A DNA stretch of 64,000 nucleotides from Rubripirellula obstinata (lineage in GTDB: Bacteria; Planctomycetota; Planctomycetia; Pirellulales; Pirellulaceae). Under the pieces are notes generated by a model. That model did no database searches. It was given only the letters and a program-made list of their open reading frames with translations, and had not been told where the DNA came from. Shown here piece by piece: positions 1 through 8,518 of this stretch. The position numbers and the translations under genes were made by a program. The stretch is taken from the NCBI RefSeq assembly GCF_001642955.1, contig NZ_LWSK01000008.1, forward strand, positions 34,461-98,460, in the 5' to 3' direction. The first letter of the stretch is position 1, and every line of letters starts with the position of its first letter.

Positions 1-196
1 AAACGCGGCGTTCGGACCGGGTTTTTAGCGATTCAGTTCTCTCACGCATCATGGGTGTCCACCAAGGTCACCCGCCAAGGAACTGCCCTAAAATAAGTTC
101 CGTATTTGACGAAATTTTTCGTAGCTGGGCCCGCCAGGGTTCAGTCGGTCACAGCTCAACGCCCAAATCGTTTAACCGCGTGGGCATCGCCTGGCG

Positions 197-427
197 TGAT
201 GAAAATGTGTCGTTGTCAACTTGTCACGACCCTTGAAAGTAGGCCGTAGCGAGCCATAGCGAGTTACGGCGGTGCGCACATTGCCGTAACTCGCTTTGGC
301 TCGCTACGGCCTACATGCGGGCGGTCAGGGAAATGTGCAGTTGCCACAATGCTTCCCAACGCTGCAGTTTGTGTTGTCGGCCATGGTGCAGCTTGCCCAA
401 TTTGCTGCGTTGCAATGATTTTCATCA
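197..427 (+). mobile_element. MITE-like element, copy 1
   Basis: A 231-bp non-coding element with perfect 10-bp ends TGATGAAAAT / ATTTTCATCA. The match continues outward through GCCTGGC and family D sequence. It is nearly the same over its whole length as 9,447-9,677, with roughly a dozen substitutions and equal length. It carries a family A palindrome at 239-314. It encodes no transposase, so it would have to be moved in trans. No target-site duplication could be defined because the flanks are themselves repeats. Confidence 0.7.
239..314. repeat. Family A palindrome (GTAGGCCGTAGCGAG)
   Basis: Two 32-nt arms (239-270 and 283-314) form an almost perfect hairpin with a 12-nt loop; one base differs in the right arm. 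It begins GTAG and ends CTAC. It lies inside MITE-like copy 1. Confidence 0.85.
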
Positions 428-720
428 GGCCAGGCGATGCCCACGCGGTTAAACGAATTGTAAACCCTTCACGGTGTTGGATGCAGTTCCTGACGGGCTG
501 AACCCTGGCGGGATCAGCTACGGGAAAACCGGGAAGTTGTTTCGGGACAGTTCCCAATAATTCAACTTCCCCGGAGATCGAGCCCATTGAAAGCTAACAA
601 TTTTTTTGACGCTAATTTTTTTGTCAAACCGTCGTTGCAGTCCAGATGCGTTGCCCGATCCAAGAACTCCGATCTCAGGAACTGTTTTAAAACGACCTCG
701 CAGGTTGCCGACGACCTGCC

Positions 721-802
721 CGTAGCTGATCCCACGCGTGAGCCGTAGGGTTCAGTCGAGCTTGATCCGATCGCGGACTGAACCCTGGCGGGATCAGCTA
801 CG
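721..802. repeat. Family B palindrome (GTAGCTGATCCC)
   Basis: The right arm ends in GGGATCAGCTACG. The left arm starts CGTAGCTGATCCC but carries a short foreign stretch before GGGTTCAGTC. The unit is bracketed by ACTGTTTTAAAACG (681-694) and its exact reverse complement (801-814). It sits directly after the stop codon of the leftward gene, so it would lie in that transcript's 3' end. Confidence 0.8.
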
Positions 803-817
803 TTTTAAAACAGTCTT

Positions 818-3800
818 TTACGGCCGCGATGCAACCTGTTCGGCCGGGATCAGCTTCATGTAACTCATCAGGTCGCTGATTTCGGACAACTTCAAATCAT
901 CCAACAAACCGCTCGGCATAATGCTGCTGGTGCTGGGTAGGATTTGATCGACTTCGGATTCATTGATCATCGTGACTTGATTGTTTGCATCACGAATTTC
1001 GATTGCCTCAGTACCGCTCTGGCTGACCATGCCGACCAAGATTCGGCCGTCCAGCGTCAGCACCTTCTTGCTGGCGTACTGATCGCTGACCACATGGGCG
1101 GGATACAGGATCGCTTCCAGAACTTCACGTTTGCTCAGCCGCCGCGACAAACTGCTCAGGCTGGGGCCGACCGAGGATCCAACATCGTCGAACCGGTGGC
1201 ACGACGCACATTGAGCTTTGGAGTAGACCGATTTTCCGTGAACCGGATCGCCGAAACGACCTTCGGTGCTGTCCAGGTAGGTCACCAGCTGATCAAAATC
1301 CCATCGCGATTCGTCGGCTTTGGGTAATTCCGCTGGCCGGCGATCGGGGTAGGTTTCGGCGTACCATTTTTGCCACGGCTTCATCGACCGTTTGGCACCC
1401 TGGGGACGTTCCATGCCGGTCCAATGTTCCAGCAGTTTTTCAACATTCTCGAAACCGTTTTTGTCGGCACCCATTTCACTCGTGCTGTGCGGGTCCGCTT
1501 CGGCACGCAATCCGACCAAGATCAACTGACGCAGGGCCATGGGGTCGTCGGTCGCAATCTGAACGCTCAACAAAGCACGAATGACTTCGTCGGCGGTTTG
1601 TTCGTCCAATACATTCAGGCTTCGCACCAGGTAATCCCAGTTCTCGCCGTCAGGATTCTGAGCCAGTGCCATCGCGATCACAGCCCGACGTTCGGGTTCG
1701 CTTCGCCACATCTTACGCAGATACGCACCTGACTTTTCATCCGAAGCGGTTGCCAACATCGCGATGATGCCCGTTCGCAGTCTTCGCTGCAAATCACCAG
1801 GACGTGGATCATCGGCGACGGATCGATCGAGCGTTCGCAGCAGCTCGGCAGTTTTTTCGTCAACAGGTCGCGGTAGTTTGTAGATCGCCGCCAGTGCCGC
1901 GTTACGCCAAACCGATCCCTGTTCCAAGATCGCTTGCACGTCTTCTTGTGACAACGATTTTGCGAAATCGCGCGTGACCGCCATCAAGTACATCGACAAC
2001 GAACCGGTCGTCGCCGCGTTGGCCGTGTTCTCGTAATACTTCAGAATCTCGAACCGTTGTTTCGCCGTCCAATCGTGTGAGATGAACTGCAAGCACATCG
2101 CCACCAGCGTTCGATCCATCGTTGGGTTCTGTGAATCGTTGATGTAGTCCAACGCTCGCTCGGCGACACTGTCGGCTTGCAAGTAGGCACATAACCGGAT
2201 GACTTCGTGGTTCATGCGGTGATCGCCGGCTGGGAACTCGGCGGCAATTTGATCACGCAGGTAGGTGACTTTTTCGGGGCTGATTTTGCCGCGATGCAAT
2301 GCCACCTGGCACAAACGAAGCGTGTCAACAAAGTCGGCGTCGCTAAGGAAATCGGCCATCAACTCGCTTGCTCGTTCGGTGACCGACAAACAAGTCGCTT
2401 CGGTGGTGTCGGCATTGACCAGTGCCAACATGCCGACGATCGCGACGCGAGGTTCAGGACTGGCCAGCACTTCGCCTCGCCAAATCGGTGTAGGAATTCG
2501 TTCCAAGACACGACGTGCAACGAAGGCAAGCGTTCGGTCATCGTCACCCAGCAAAGGCAAAACCTCGTCGGCTGTTTTGGGAATTTGTCCGCTGCGAAGG
2601 ATCGCTTCGCAGGCGGCACGTTGGACCGCTTTGTTGCTGTCACTTAAAAGCTCGACCAAACGCTTGGCACTGCGGTCGCCGGGGTGCAATCCCATCAAGC
2701 GTGCGGCGCGACCGCGAACGGCTTCGCTGGGTGCGCGGCTGAGTTCGATGATCAGGTCTTCGCTTGGCACAGGACCAAACAACTGCATCAAATCCATCGC
2801 TCGGGTGCGATAATGCGACGGGTTGTCGTTACTGTAGGCGACACCGGCGACCAGTTGGCCCCACTTGTCGCCGAGTTCGCGCTTGATCGACGCGACTTCT
2901 TGTCGGGCCCACGCGGATTCGAGTTGAGGTTGACGGATGGCGGCGGCGATTCCGACGCCAAGATTCTTCATGCGATCAGGAATGTCGCCTTTGTAAACGA
3001 CGCGATAAACACCGCCCGCAGTCCCGCGGCCTCCGGTGCAGAAATACATCGCACCGTCTGGGCCGACGGCAAGGTCGGTCACGTTTAGCGGTTGCCCTTT
3101 CAGGAACACCTCGCTGTCGGCGGTATATCCGCTGCCGTTGGGTTTCAGACGCACGTTCAGGATTCGGCCTTCCGACCAATCAGCCAGGAACAACGAATTG
3201 TGATAGCGGACGGGGAACATGTAGTGTTCGTAACAAAGCGCACCGGTGGGGCTGCCACGGCCGGTGTCTAACAAATCGGGCAAGCGATCGACGTAGTACG
3301 AAGGCCACTTTGCCCAACCCGGACGCCATCCAAATTCGGCCGCTTCGGTGACATCAAACAACGCGGTTGGTCGGAACCAAGCGGTGTCCACATCGGCTTC
3401 CATATCGGAATCGTGAACGAACATGCCGCCCGACGGATGAAAGACCAAATCGTAAGCGTTGCGGATTCCACCGGCGACTCGCTCAACAACCGTTCCATCA
3501 ATGTTGGTTCGGATCACAGTACCGCCGGGTGCTTTGACGCCGCGACCGTGTCCCGCTGGATCTTCATAACGAGGCAGCAAGTCGCCTTCGTAGGAATCGA
3601 TCAGTGTTTCGCCAGGGCCGGCTTCGGCATCGGCTTGCACAAAACCACCCAGGACAACGTAGATCATTCCGTCCGGTCCAAGCCGTAATCCGTGTGCTCC
3701 GTGTTCGCCGGGTTGGCCTTTGAACTTGACGATCGCTTTGACTTTTTCGAGCGACCCGTTTCGGTCAGCGTCGGTCAAACGGTACAGCGCGCTGCCTTCG

Positions 3801-4825
3801 GGGCCTTCGCCAGTGACAAAGACTTCGCCATTAAGTGCCAGGATGCCCTGACAGGAATTCACTTTGTCACAATAAGTCCGAACGGTTTCAGGAATGCCGT
3901 CATCGTCTTGGTCAAACACCATCAACAACGGGCCGCCTTCTTGCGAAACGATGATGTGACCGAATTCGTTGAAGTCCATTGCCAGCACGCTGCCAACTTT
4001 GTCATCGTCAAGGACTCGTTGGACACCAAAGCCTTTTTGGATTTGGAATCGCTCGCGCTGTTCGACTTCTTTTTCAACCGCAGAGTCATCGGCATCAGGT
4101 GCGGCGGTTTTTTCGTTGGAGGCAACCTTGGGGAGTTGCGATTTTGGCTTGAGAGCTTCTGGTGGTGCAGGAGGTTGCGTGCTGGCGACCGATTCCTGTT
4201 TATCCCACGGCGAGGTGTCGCCCAGTTTTCCGTACGAAGCCGCTGATCCCCACAAGCGATCGTTGAAGACCACGGTTTCCCACATCGCCATTTTGTCGGT
4301 GGTGGTTTTCCACGATGGATCGGTGCTGAAGGTGTACCACTTCGCTTGTCCGTTGCTCGTTTTCACGTTGGGCTTCACCGAAACGCGAGCAGCCAATGCG
4401 GCCGTTTTTCCGTTCGTATTGATGACCTTGATCGCGACGACGTTGCGGCCAACTTCCAAACGGTCGGAAATGTCGTACTGCTTTAATTGGCGAGCCGATT
4501 TGCCTCGACCAATCAATTCCTCGTTCAAATACAACTCGTATTGATCGTCTGCCGCGATCTCGATTCGCCCTTCGCCTGGCGTGCGGAGATTGATCGCTTT
4601 GCGGAAATAGCAGGTTTCGCCGGTGGCGATGGGCTTGCTAAGCGAGCTGCCGGTGGCCCAAATCCATTGTGCCTCGGCCGCCGAGGCATCACGCGGATGA
4701 ATCACCAGCGACAGCAGGATCACGAATGCCCAAATAGGCACACTGACCGGCAAGCTGCGGGAGCGAGAACGTGAGAAATGCTTGTAAAATCGTGTCAACG
4801 ACAGCGATGGGCGAAGGCCTTCCAT
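818..4825 (-). CDS. PVC-type CxxCH heme-binding membrane-bound dehydrogenase-like protein
   Basis: This is a very large secreted or membrane-anchored protein of about 1,335 residues. From the ATG at 4825 it has an Arg/Ser-rich N-terminus, a hydrophobic segment and then an Ala-rich processing region. A jelly-roll-like domain follows (roughly residues 50-230), then a beta-propeller of the Pirellula/Verrucomicrobium type (about 260-620), HEAT-like helical repeats (about 620-1150), and a C-terminal cytochrome c-like domain. That domain has CASCH near residue 1206 and a distal Met (SSIMPSG) as likely sixth heme ligand. Members of this family (TIGR02604/TIGR02603 type) are expanded in planctomycetes and thought to be periplasmic oxidoreductases; the substrate cannot be read from sequence. 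An upstream GTG at 4888 is an alternative start. The gene stands alone, flanked by repeats on both sides. Confidence 0.85.
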   Translation of the reverse strand: MEGLRPSLSLTRFYKHFSRSRSRSLPVSVPIWAFVILLSLVIHPRDASAAEAQWIWATGSSLSKPIATGETCYFRKAINLRTPGEGRIEIAADDQYELYLNEELIGRGKSARQLKQYDISDRLEVGRNVVAIKVINTNGKTAALAARVSVKPNVKTSNGQAKWYTFSTDPSWKTTTDKMAMWETVVFNDRLWGSAASYGKLGDTSPWDKQESVASTQPPAPPEALKPKSQLPKVASNEKTAAPDADDSAVEKEVEQRERFQIQKGFGVQRVLDDDKVGSVLAMDFNEFGHIIVSQEGGPLLMVFDQDDDGIPETVRTYCDKVNSCQGILALNGEVFVTGEGPEGSALYRLTDADRNGSLEKVKAIVKFKGQPGEHGAHGLRLGPDGMIYVVLGGFVQADAEAGPGETLIDSYEGDLLPRYEDPAGHGRGVKAPGGTVIRTNIDGTVVERVAGGIRNAYDLVFHPSGGMFVHDSDMEADVDTAWFRPTALFDVTEAAEFGWRPGWAKWPSYYVDRLPDLLDTGRGSPTGALCYEHYMFPVRYHNSLFLADWSEGRILNVRLKPNGSGYTADSEVFLKGQPLNVTDLAVGPDGAMYFCTGGRGTAGGVYRVVYKGDIPDRMKNLGVGIAAAIRQPQLESAWARQEVASIKRELGDKWGQLVAGVAYSNDNPSHYRTRAMDLMQLFGPVPSEDLIIELSRAPSEAVRGRAARLMGLHPGDRSAKRLVELLSDSNKAVQRAACEAILRSGQIPKTADEVLPLLGDDDRTLAFVARRVLERIPTPIWRGEVLASPEPRVAIVGMLALVNADTTEATCLSVTERASELMADFLSDADFVDTLRLCQVALHRGKISPEKVTYLRDQIAAEFPAGDHRMNHEVIRLCAYLQADSVAERALDYINDSQNPTMDRTLVAMCLQFISHDWTAKQRFEILKYYENTANAATTGSLSMYLMAVTRDFAKSLSQEDVQAILEQGSVWRNAALAAIYKLPRPVDEKTAELLRTLDRSVADDPRPGDLQRRLRTGIIAMLATASDEKSGAYLRKMWRSEPERRAVIAMALAQNPDGENWDYLVRSLNVLDEQTADEVIRALLSVQIATDDPMALRQLILVGLRAEADPHSTSEMGADKNGFENVEKLLEHWTGMERPQGAKRSMKPWQKWYAETYPDRRPAELPKADESRWDFDQLVTYLDSTEGRFGDPVHGKSVYSKAQCASCHRFDDVGSSVGPSLSSLSRRLSKREVLEAILYPAHVVSDQYASKKVLTLDGRILVGMVSQSGTEAIEIRDANNQVTMINESEVDQILPSTSSIMPSGLLDDLKLSEISDLMSYMKLIPAEQVASRP

Positions 4826-4974
4826 GGCACAATCAATCGATAAAGGGAGCGTTTCAAGGAACGCCAAGGAACTTATCGATTCTGCCACGCCCCCCGCAAG
4901 ATTAATTTTTTCGCGCTTGAAAGAGGTCAGTTGCGGGCAATCCAGGTGGCAAACGCCCCGAAGTAGCCCTGAAG

Positions 4975-5006
4975 TAGGCCGTAGCGAGCCATAGCGAGTT
5001 ACGGCT
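4975..5006. repeat. Family A half-unit
   Basis: A single 32-nt left arm of family A, from GTAGGCCGTAGC to GTTACGGC, without a nearby right arm of its own. A complete unit follows 39 nt later. Confidence 0.8.
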
Positions 5007-5044
5007 TTTTGAACCAGTGAGTTTCCGTGTCGTCGATCGTTGAA

Positions 5045-5122
5045 GTAGGCCGTAGCGAGTAAAGCGAGTTACGGCAGGGCCACAAAAAGTGCCGTAACTC
5101 GCTATGGCTCGCTACGGCCTAC
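5045..5122. repeat. Family A palindrome
   Basis: Complete unit with GTAG and CTAC ends. The left arm is four bases different from the usual arm (GAGTAAAGCGAG in place of GAGCCATAGCGAG), so pairing is imperfect in the middle. It lies upstream of the metallopeptidase gene. Confidence 0.8.
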
Positions 5123-5252
5123 GAAAAAGTAATCCGATTCGGTTGCCTGCACCCGTAGCGAGTGAACTGATGTGACCTTAAAAAGAAGGGCCGGTCGGAG
5201 ACGTCTCCGGCCTGAATTTTTGATTGACGTGAATCGGGTTGAGGTCAGAGCA

Positions 5253-6104
5253 ATGAAGTGGCGTGGACGACGACAGAGTGAAAATGTGGTGGACCGTCGC
5301 GGCGTCTCGGGACGCACCGTTGCCGGTGGTGGGATCGGCGTGATGCTGATCGCGTTGTTGATCGGTTTCCTGGGCGGCGACCCTCGCCAATTCATGCAGC
5401 AAGCTCAACAACAAAAAGCGGCTCCCCAAGCAGGTGCCGGTGGTCCGCTATCAGAGAAAGACAAAGAACTTGGTGAGTTCGTCTCCACCGTATTGGCAGA
5501 CACCGAAGTCGTCTGGACGGACCTCTTTCAACGCAGCAATCTCGTTTACGAAAAACCCAGGCTCGAATTGTTCACCGATACAACCACTTCTGCTTGTGGA
5601 TCGGCGACCGCGGCATCGGGCCCGTTTTACTGCCCGGCTGACAAAAAGGTTTATCTGGACCTGTCGTTCTTTGACCAATTGGCTAATCAACTTGGTGCCC
5701 CCGGCGACTTCGCGCAGGCCTACGTCGTCGCACATGAAGTCGGTCATCACGTTCAAAATCTGCTAGGCAAAACGTCGGAACTGGACAAGCTTCGACGCAG
5801 TGTTCCGCAAGTCGAATACAACCGGTATTCAGTGATGCTTGAATTGCAGGCCGACTTTTACGCCGGCGTTATGTTCCATCACGCGCAAAAGCGTTTCAAC
5901 ATTTTGGAACCCGGCGACATCGAAGAAGGGCTACGTGCCGCGTCGTCGATCGGTGACGACAAACTTCAAAAACGTTCGCGTGGTCAAGCCAACCAAGAAA
6001 GCTTTACTCACGGCACCAGCGAACAGCGTGTCCGATGGTTCATGAAGGGCCTGCAAACCGGCGACCCCGGCCAAGGCGATACGTTCAACGCGGCTCAGTT
6101 GTAG
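5253..6104 (+). CDS. Neutral zinc metallopeptidase (YpfJ-type)
   Basis: This 283-residue protein matches the neutral zinc metallopeptidase family typified by E. coli YpfJ. The ATG at 5253 begins MKWRGRRQSENVVDRRG, the usual start of that family, so the longer open frame from 5172 is not used. One transmembrane segment (residues about 28-45, GGIGVMLIALLIGFLGG) precedes a Gln/Ala-rich linker. The zinc site HEVGH is at residues 161-165, and a downstream Glu/Asp-rich segment (MLELQADFYAG) probably gives the third ligand. The C-terminal motif with SFTHGTSEQRVRWF is also typical. The substrate of the family is unknown. The protein is likely inner-membrane anchored with the catalytic domain outside the cytoplasm. 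A family C repeat follows the stop codon. Confidence 0.9.
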   Translation: MKWRGRRQSENVVDRRGVSGRTVAGGGIGVMLIALLIGFLGGDPRQFMQQAQQQKAAPQAGAGGPLSEKDKELGEFVSTVLADTEVVWTDLFQRSNLVYEKPRLELFTDTTTSACGSATAASGPFYCPADKKVYLDLSFFDQLANQLGAPGDFAQAYVVAHEVGHHVQNLLGKTSELDKLRRSVPQVEYNRYSVMLELQADFYAGVMFHHAQKRFNILEPGDIEEGLRAASSIGDDKLQKRSRGQANQESFTHGTSEQRVRWFMKGLQTGDPGQGDTFNAAQL

Positions 6105-6488
6105 GAGGTAAAATGTGGGTTCGTCCGATGCAAGGTTGCATGGGAATTTTCCAAACGGAACTGTCGTAGGCCGGAACAAGCTTAGCGCAGTTCCGGCAAT
6201 CCAACGTAGTACCATGCAATTGCCGGAACTGCGCTAAGCTTGTTCCGGCCTACCGAGAATCCATCGGTGCCCGAATGCCCGATCGGCATGCGGTTTTGCA
6301 GCCTGTAACCGATACAACCTGCACTCTTGCTAAAGTCGATCCGGTTCTTTGGTCAGATTGTTCTAAGCTGCGATCTTTTCCTAGAAAGGCTTTTTGGGCC
6401 AACTAGTTTCGCGTGGAAACACTCTCGTTTCCCTGGGTGATCGCCAACTGTGGCAATCACTCCAATGCACCTCTAGAGGATCTCACCT
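6105..6488. other. Gene-free leader upstream of the YTV protein gene
   Basis: This 384-nt gap holds the family C palindrome at 6166-6253. The remaining roughly 235 nt lead to a clear ribosome-binding site, AGAGGA at 6475-6480. No open frame of interest is seen. A long untranslated leader or a distant promoter is implied. Confidence 0.6.
6166..6253. repeat. Family C palindrome (GTAGGCCGGAACAAGC)
   Basis: Two arms run GTAGGCCGGAACAAGCTTAG... and its mirror ending ...TTGTTCCGGCCTAC, with a short central spacer. Each arm is itself internally palindromic (CCGGAAC...GTTCCGG). It is the best-preserved family C copy in the window. Confidence 0.85.
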
Positions 6489-8252
6489 GTGAAGAAGCTG
6501 TTCTTTTCTCTTTCGATCGCAGCGGCAACCGTCTGCGGCGGAGCCCAAGTTTACGCTCAATGTTGTGACAATCCCGCTCCCGCCGCCGAAGGCTGTGGAT
6601 GCGGTGAAGCTGGCACCATCGTCGGTGGTGGCGAAGCCATCGCATCGGGCGCTGGTTGTGGACCAGCAATGACGACCAAGACCATCATGGTCCCACAACA
6701 AGTGACTGAAACCAAAATGGTAACAGTGACTGAAAACAAACAAGAAACGCGTCAGCGTTCTTACACCGTGATGAAGAGCGTTCCACGCACTGAAACACGC
6801 ACACGCACCGTGACCAAGCAAGTTCCTCGCCAAGTCACCAAGACTCAGTCGTACACCGAAATGGTTGCCACGACGCAAGTTCAAGACTACACCGTTCAGG
6901 TTCCTGTCACGACGCAAGTCCAAGAGTCCTACACCGTCATGGTTCCTAAAACCAGCACGGTCGAAGAAGCTTACACCGTTCGCGTTCCTGTTCGCACTCA
7001 AGTTGAAGTGCCTTACACCGTTAACGTGCCTTACACCGAAACTGCGACTCGCAACTACACCGTGCAAGTTCCTTACACCGAAATGGTCGAAAAGTCCTAC
7101 TCGGTTTGTGTTCCCTACACAGAGAACATCGAACAAACTTACACAGTGAAAGTTCCTTACACCGAGCAAGTTGCACAAACTTACTGCGTTAAGGTTCCTT
7201 ACACCGAGACGACTGAGCAAAGCTACACCGTCAACGTGCCTTACACCGAAACTTTGACCGCAACGAAAACCGTTTGCCAAAAAGTTCCTGTGACGAAGAC
7301 TCGCACCGTGTCGAAAGACATGGGCAGCTACCAATGCATCACCGAAGAAGTTCCAGCAGCAAGCAGTTGCGGTACATCTAGCTGTGGCGGTTGCGGATCA
7401 TGCGGCGGATGCAGCAACGACTGCGGTTGCGAAAGCAGTTGTGGCGGATGTGCACCAGCGACTCAAACGATCACCAAGAAAGTTTGGGTTCCAAACGTTG
7501 TTTGCGAAGAAGTTCCTTACACCGTTTACACCACGCAAAAGGTTCAACAACCTTACACGTACACCGTCACCAAGACTCGTTGCGAAACTCGCACCCGTCC
7601 TGTTTCGGTTACCAAGTACCGTACCGAAAACAAGACTCGTATGGTTTCGATCAACAAGTGCCGCATGGAAACTCGCACCAAGAGCGTTCCTGTGACTCGC
7701 ACACGTCAAGAAACTCGCGTCAAGCAAGTTCCTGTTCAACGTTGCCGCACCGAGACTCGTACTCAAGAGTACCAAGTCACCAAGATGCGTGCTGAACAAC
7801 GCACTCGCACCGAGTGCCGAACCAGCTACGCAAACGAAACTCGTACTCGCAGCAAGCAAGTTTGCACGCAAGTTGCCGAGACTCGTACTCGTATGGTTCC
7901 AAAGACCACGATGACCACTGAAACTCGCCAACGAAATGTCACCGTCATGGTGCCACAAGAAAAGACTCGCGAGTACACCGTGACCGAATTTGACACTGTC
8001 AGCGAAGAAGTTCCTTACAGCGTCACCGTTGTGGATCAAGTTCCAGAAACCAAGACCGAAAGCTACACGGTCTGCGTTCCTGTTCAGGTTCAAAAGGAAG
8101 TTCAAGTTTGCAAGACCATCATGGTCCCACAAACGATCGAAGTTCCCGTCGCAAGCGGCTGCGGAGCTGGCTCGGCCAGTAACGCTGGTTGTGGCGACGC
8201 TGGTTGTGGATGCGGCAACGCACCAGCACCAGCAAGCGATTGCGGTTGCTAG
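6489..8252 (+). CDS. YTV-type 14-residue repeat protein with cysteine clusters, secreted
   Basis: This 587-residue protein starts at a GTG preceded by AGAGGA at 8-nt spacing. A signal peptide occupies residues 1-23. Nearly all of the rest is in one 14-residue register. The clearest block is residues 134-259 (6888-7265), nine units of the form YTV-x-VP-YTE. The second half keeps the same phase with Arg/Thr/Val units such as ETRTR-x-VPVTK. Three Cys-rich islands interrupt it: residues about 25-39, about 292-324 (CGGCGSCGGC) and about 556-587. The YTV motif was described in Rhodopirellula baltica, and planctomycete walls are proteinaceous and cystine-rich, so a disulfide-linked surface role is a reasonable inference. 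The gene ends at a strong terminator, so it is probably transcribed alone. No enzymatic motif is visible. Confidence 0.85.
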   Translation: MKKLFFSLSIAAATVCGGAQVYAQCCDNPAPAAEGCGCGEAGTIVGGGEAIASGAGCGPAMTTKTIMVPQQVTETKMVTVTENKQETRQRSYTVMKSVPRTETRTRTVTKQVPRQVTKTQSYTEMVATTQVQDYTVQVPVTTQVQESYTVMVPKTSTVEEAYTVRVPVRTQVEVPYTVNVPYTETATRNYTVQVPYTEMVEKSYSVCVPYTENIEQTYTVKVPYTEQVAQTYCVKVPYTETTEQSYTVNVPYTETLTATKTVCQKVPVTKTRTVSKDMGSYQCITEEVPAASSCGTSSCGGCGSCGGCSNDCGCESSCGGCAPATQTITKKVWVPNVVCEEVPYTVYTTQKVQQPYTYTVTKTRCETRTRPVSVTKYRTENKTRMVSINKCRMETRTKSVPVTRTRQETRVKQVPVQRCRTETRTQEYQVTKMRAEQRTRTECRTSYANETRTRSKQVCTQVAETRTRMVPKTTMTTETRQRNVTVMVPQEKTREYTVTEFDTVSEEVPYSVTVVDQVPETKTESYTVCVPVQVQKEVQVCKTIMVPQTIEVPVASGCGAGSASNAGCGDAGCGCGNAPAPASDCGC

Positions 8253-8287
8253 TTCGCACTAGCGAATCAGTATTGAAGCAAAACGAG

Positions 8288-8326
8288 ACGCTAGGCCCTT
8301 CCATCGAGGGGCCTAGCGTTTTTTTA
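8288..8326 (+). terminator. Rho-independent terminator of the YTV protein gene
   Basis: An 11-bp perfect stem ACGCTAGGCCC (8288-8298) with GGGCCTAGCGT (8309-8319) and a 10-nt loop is followed by a run of T. It lies 36 nt after the stop codon. Confidence 0.9.
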
Positions 8327-8518
8327 TTGAGTCAGCGGAACTGTGAAATTATGGTTAATAACGGCCTCCAGCGTCCAACCAGTGATGAATTCCTTATTAG
8401 CGTCAGTACATTCAATGTTTGAATGCGTTCCTATGTATAAGTCGAACGCGTAGTGTCGAACTGAGTACGCCCCCAACGAATCCAACGAATCGAATTTCCC
8501 ACAGGAAACCGTAATTAA

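Larger units (their letters stand above)
79..554. repeat. Concentric nest of inverted repeats
   Basis: Four inverted-repeat layers share one centre. The outer layer is an extended family B element: GGAACTGCCC at 79 reading into a left arm that ends at 146, answered by a right arm from about 497 to GGACAGTTCC ending at 554. Inside it are family D arms (TTTAACCGCGTGGGCATCGC from 171, mirrored up to 453). Inside those is the 231-bp MITE-like element at 197-427 with TGATGAAAAT ends. Its interior holds the family A palindrome at 239-314. An intact version of the outer element with no insert is found at 46,071-46,214, which supports successive insertion. Confidence 0.75.
1..817. other. Gene-free region filled with nested repeats
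   Basis: No credible gene lies here. Two short open frames (51-236 forward, 264-587 reverse) fall wholly inside repeat sequence and have no recognisable protein features. The stretch holds the concentric repeat nest at 79-554, a family B palindrome at 721-802, and a 14-bp inverted repeat (ACTGTTTTAAAACG) at 681-694 and 801-814 that brackets the family B unit. The downstream edge is the stop codon of the leftward CxxCH heme protein gene. Confidence 0.8.
4826..5252. other. Divergent intergenic region with family A repeats
   Basis: This gap separates two divergent genes, so both promoters should lie here, but no clear -35/-10 pair was recognised. It contains a half family A unit and a full one (listed separately). 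Downstream of them the sequence runs to the metallopeptidase start. If the alternative GTG at 4888 is used for the leftward gene, the gap shrinks accordingly. Confidence 0.6.

Noticed and set aside
51..587. Two short open frames in the nest of repeats
   Set aside because: They consist entirely of repeat sequence, have no start context, and have near-identical fragments in other repeat copies.
6483..7334. 283-codon frame on the minus strand across the YTV protein gene
   Set aside because: It is the antisense image of the 14-residue repeats (repeating GVRN..GV units), with no ribosome-binding site and no domain.
7398..8132. 244-codon frame on the minus strand in the same gene
   Set aside because: Antisense image of the second half of the YTV protein repeats; low-complexity Leu/Asn/Gly pattern.
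8288..8326. Terminator hairpin as another dispersed palindrome
   Set aside because: It has a T tract, no GTAG end, and no other copy in the window, so it is a plain terminator.
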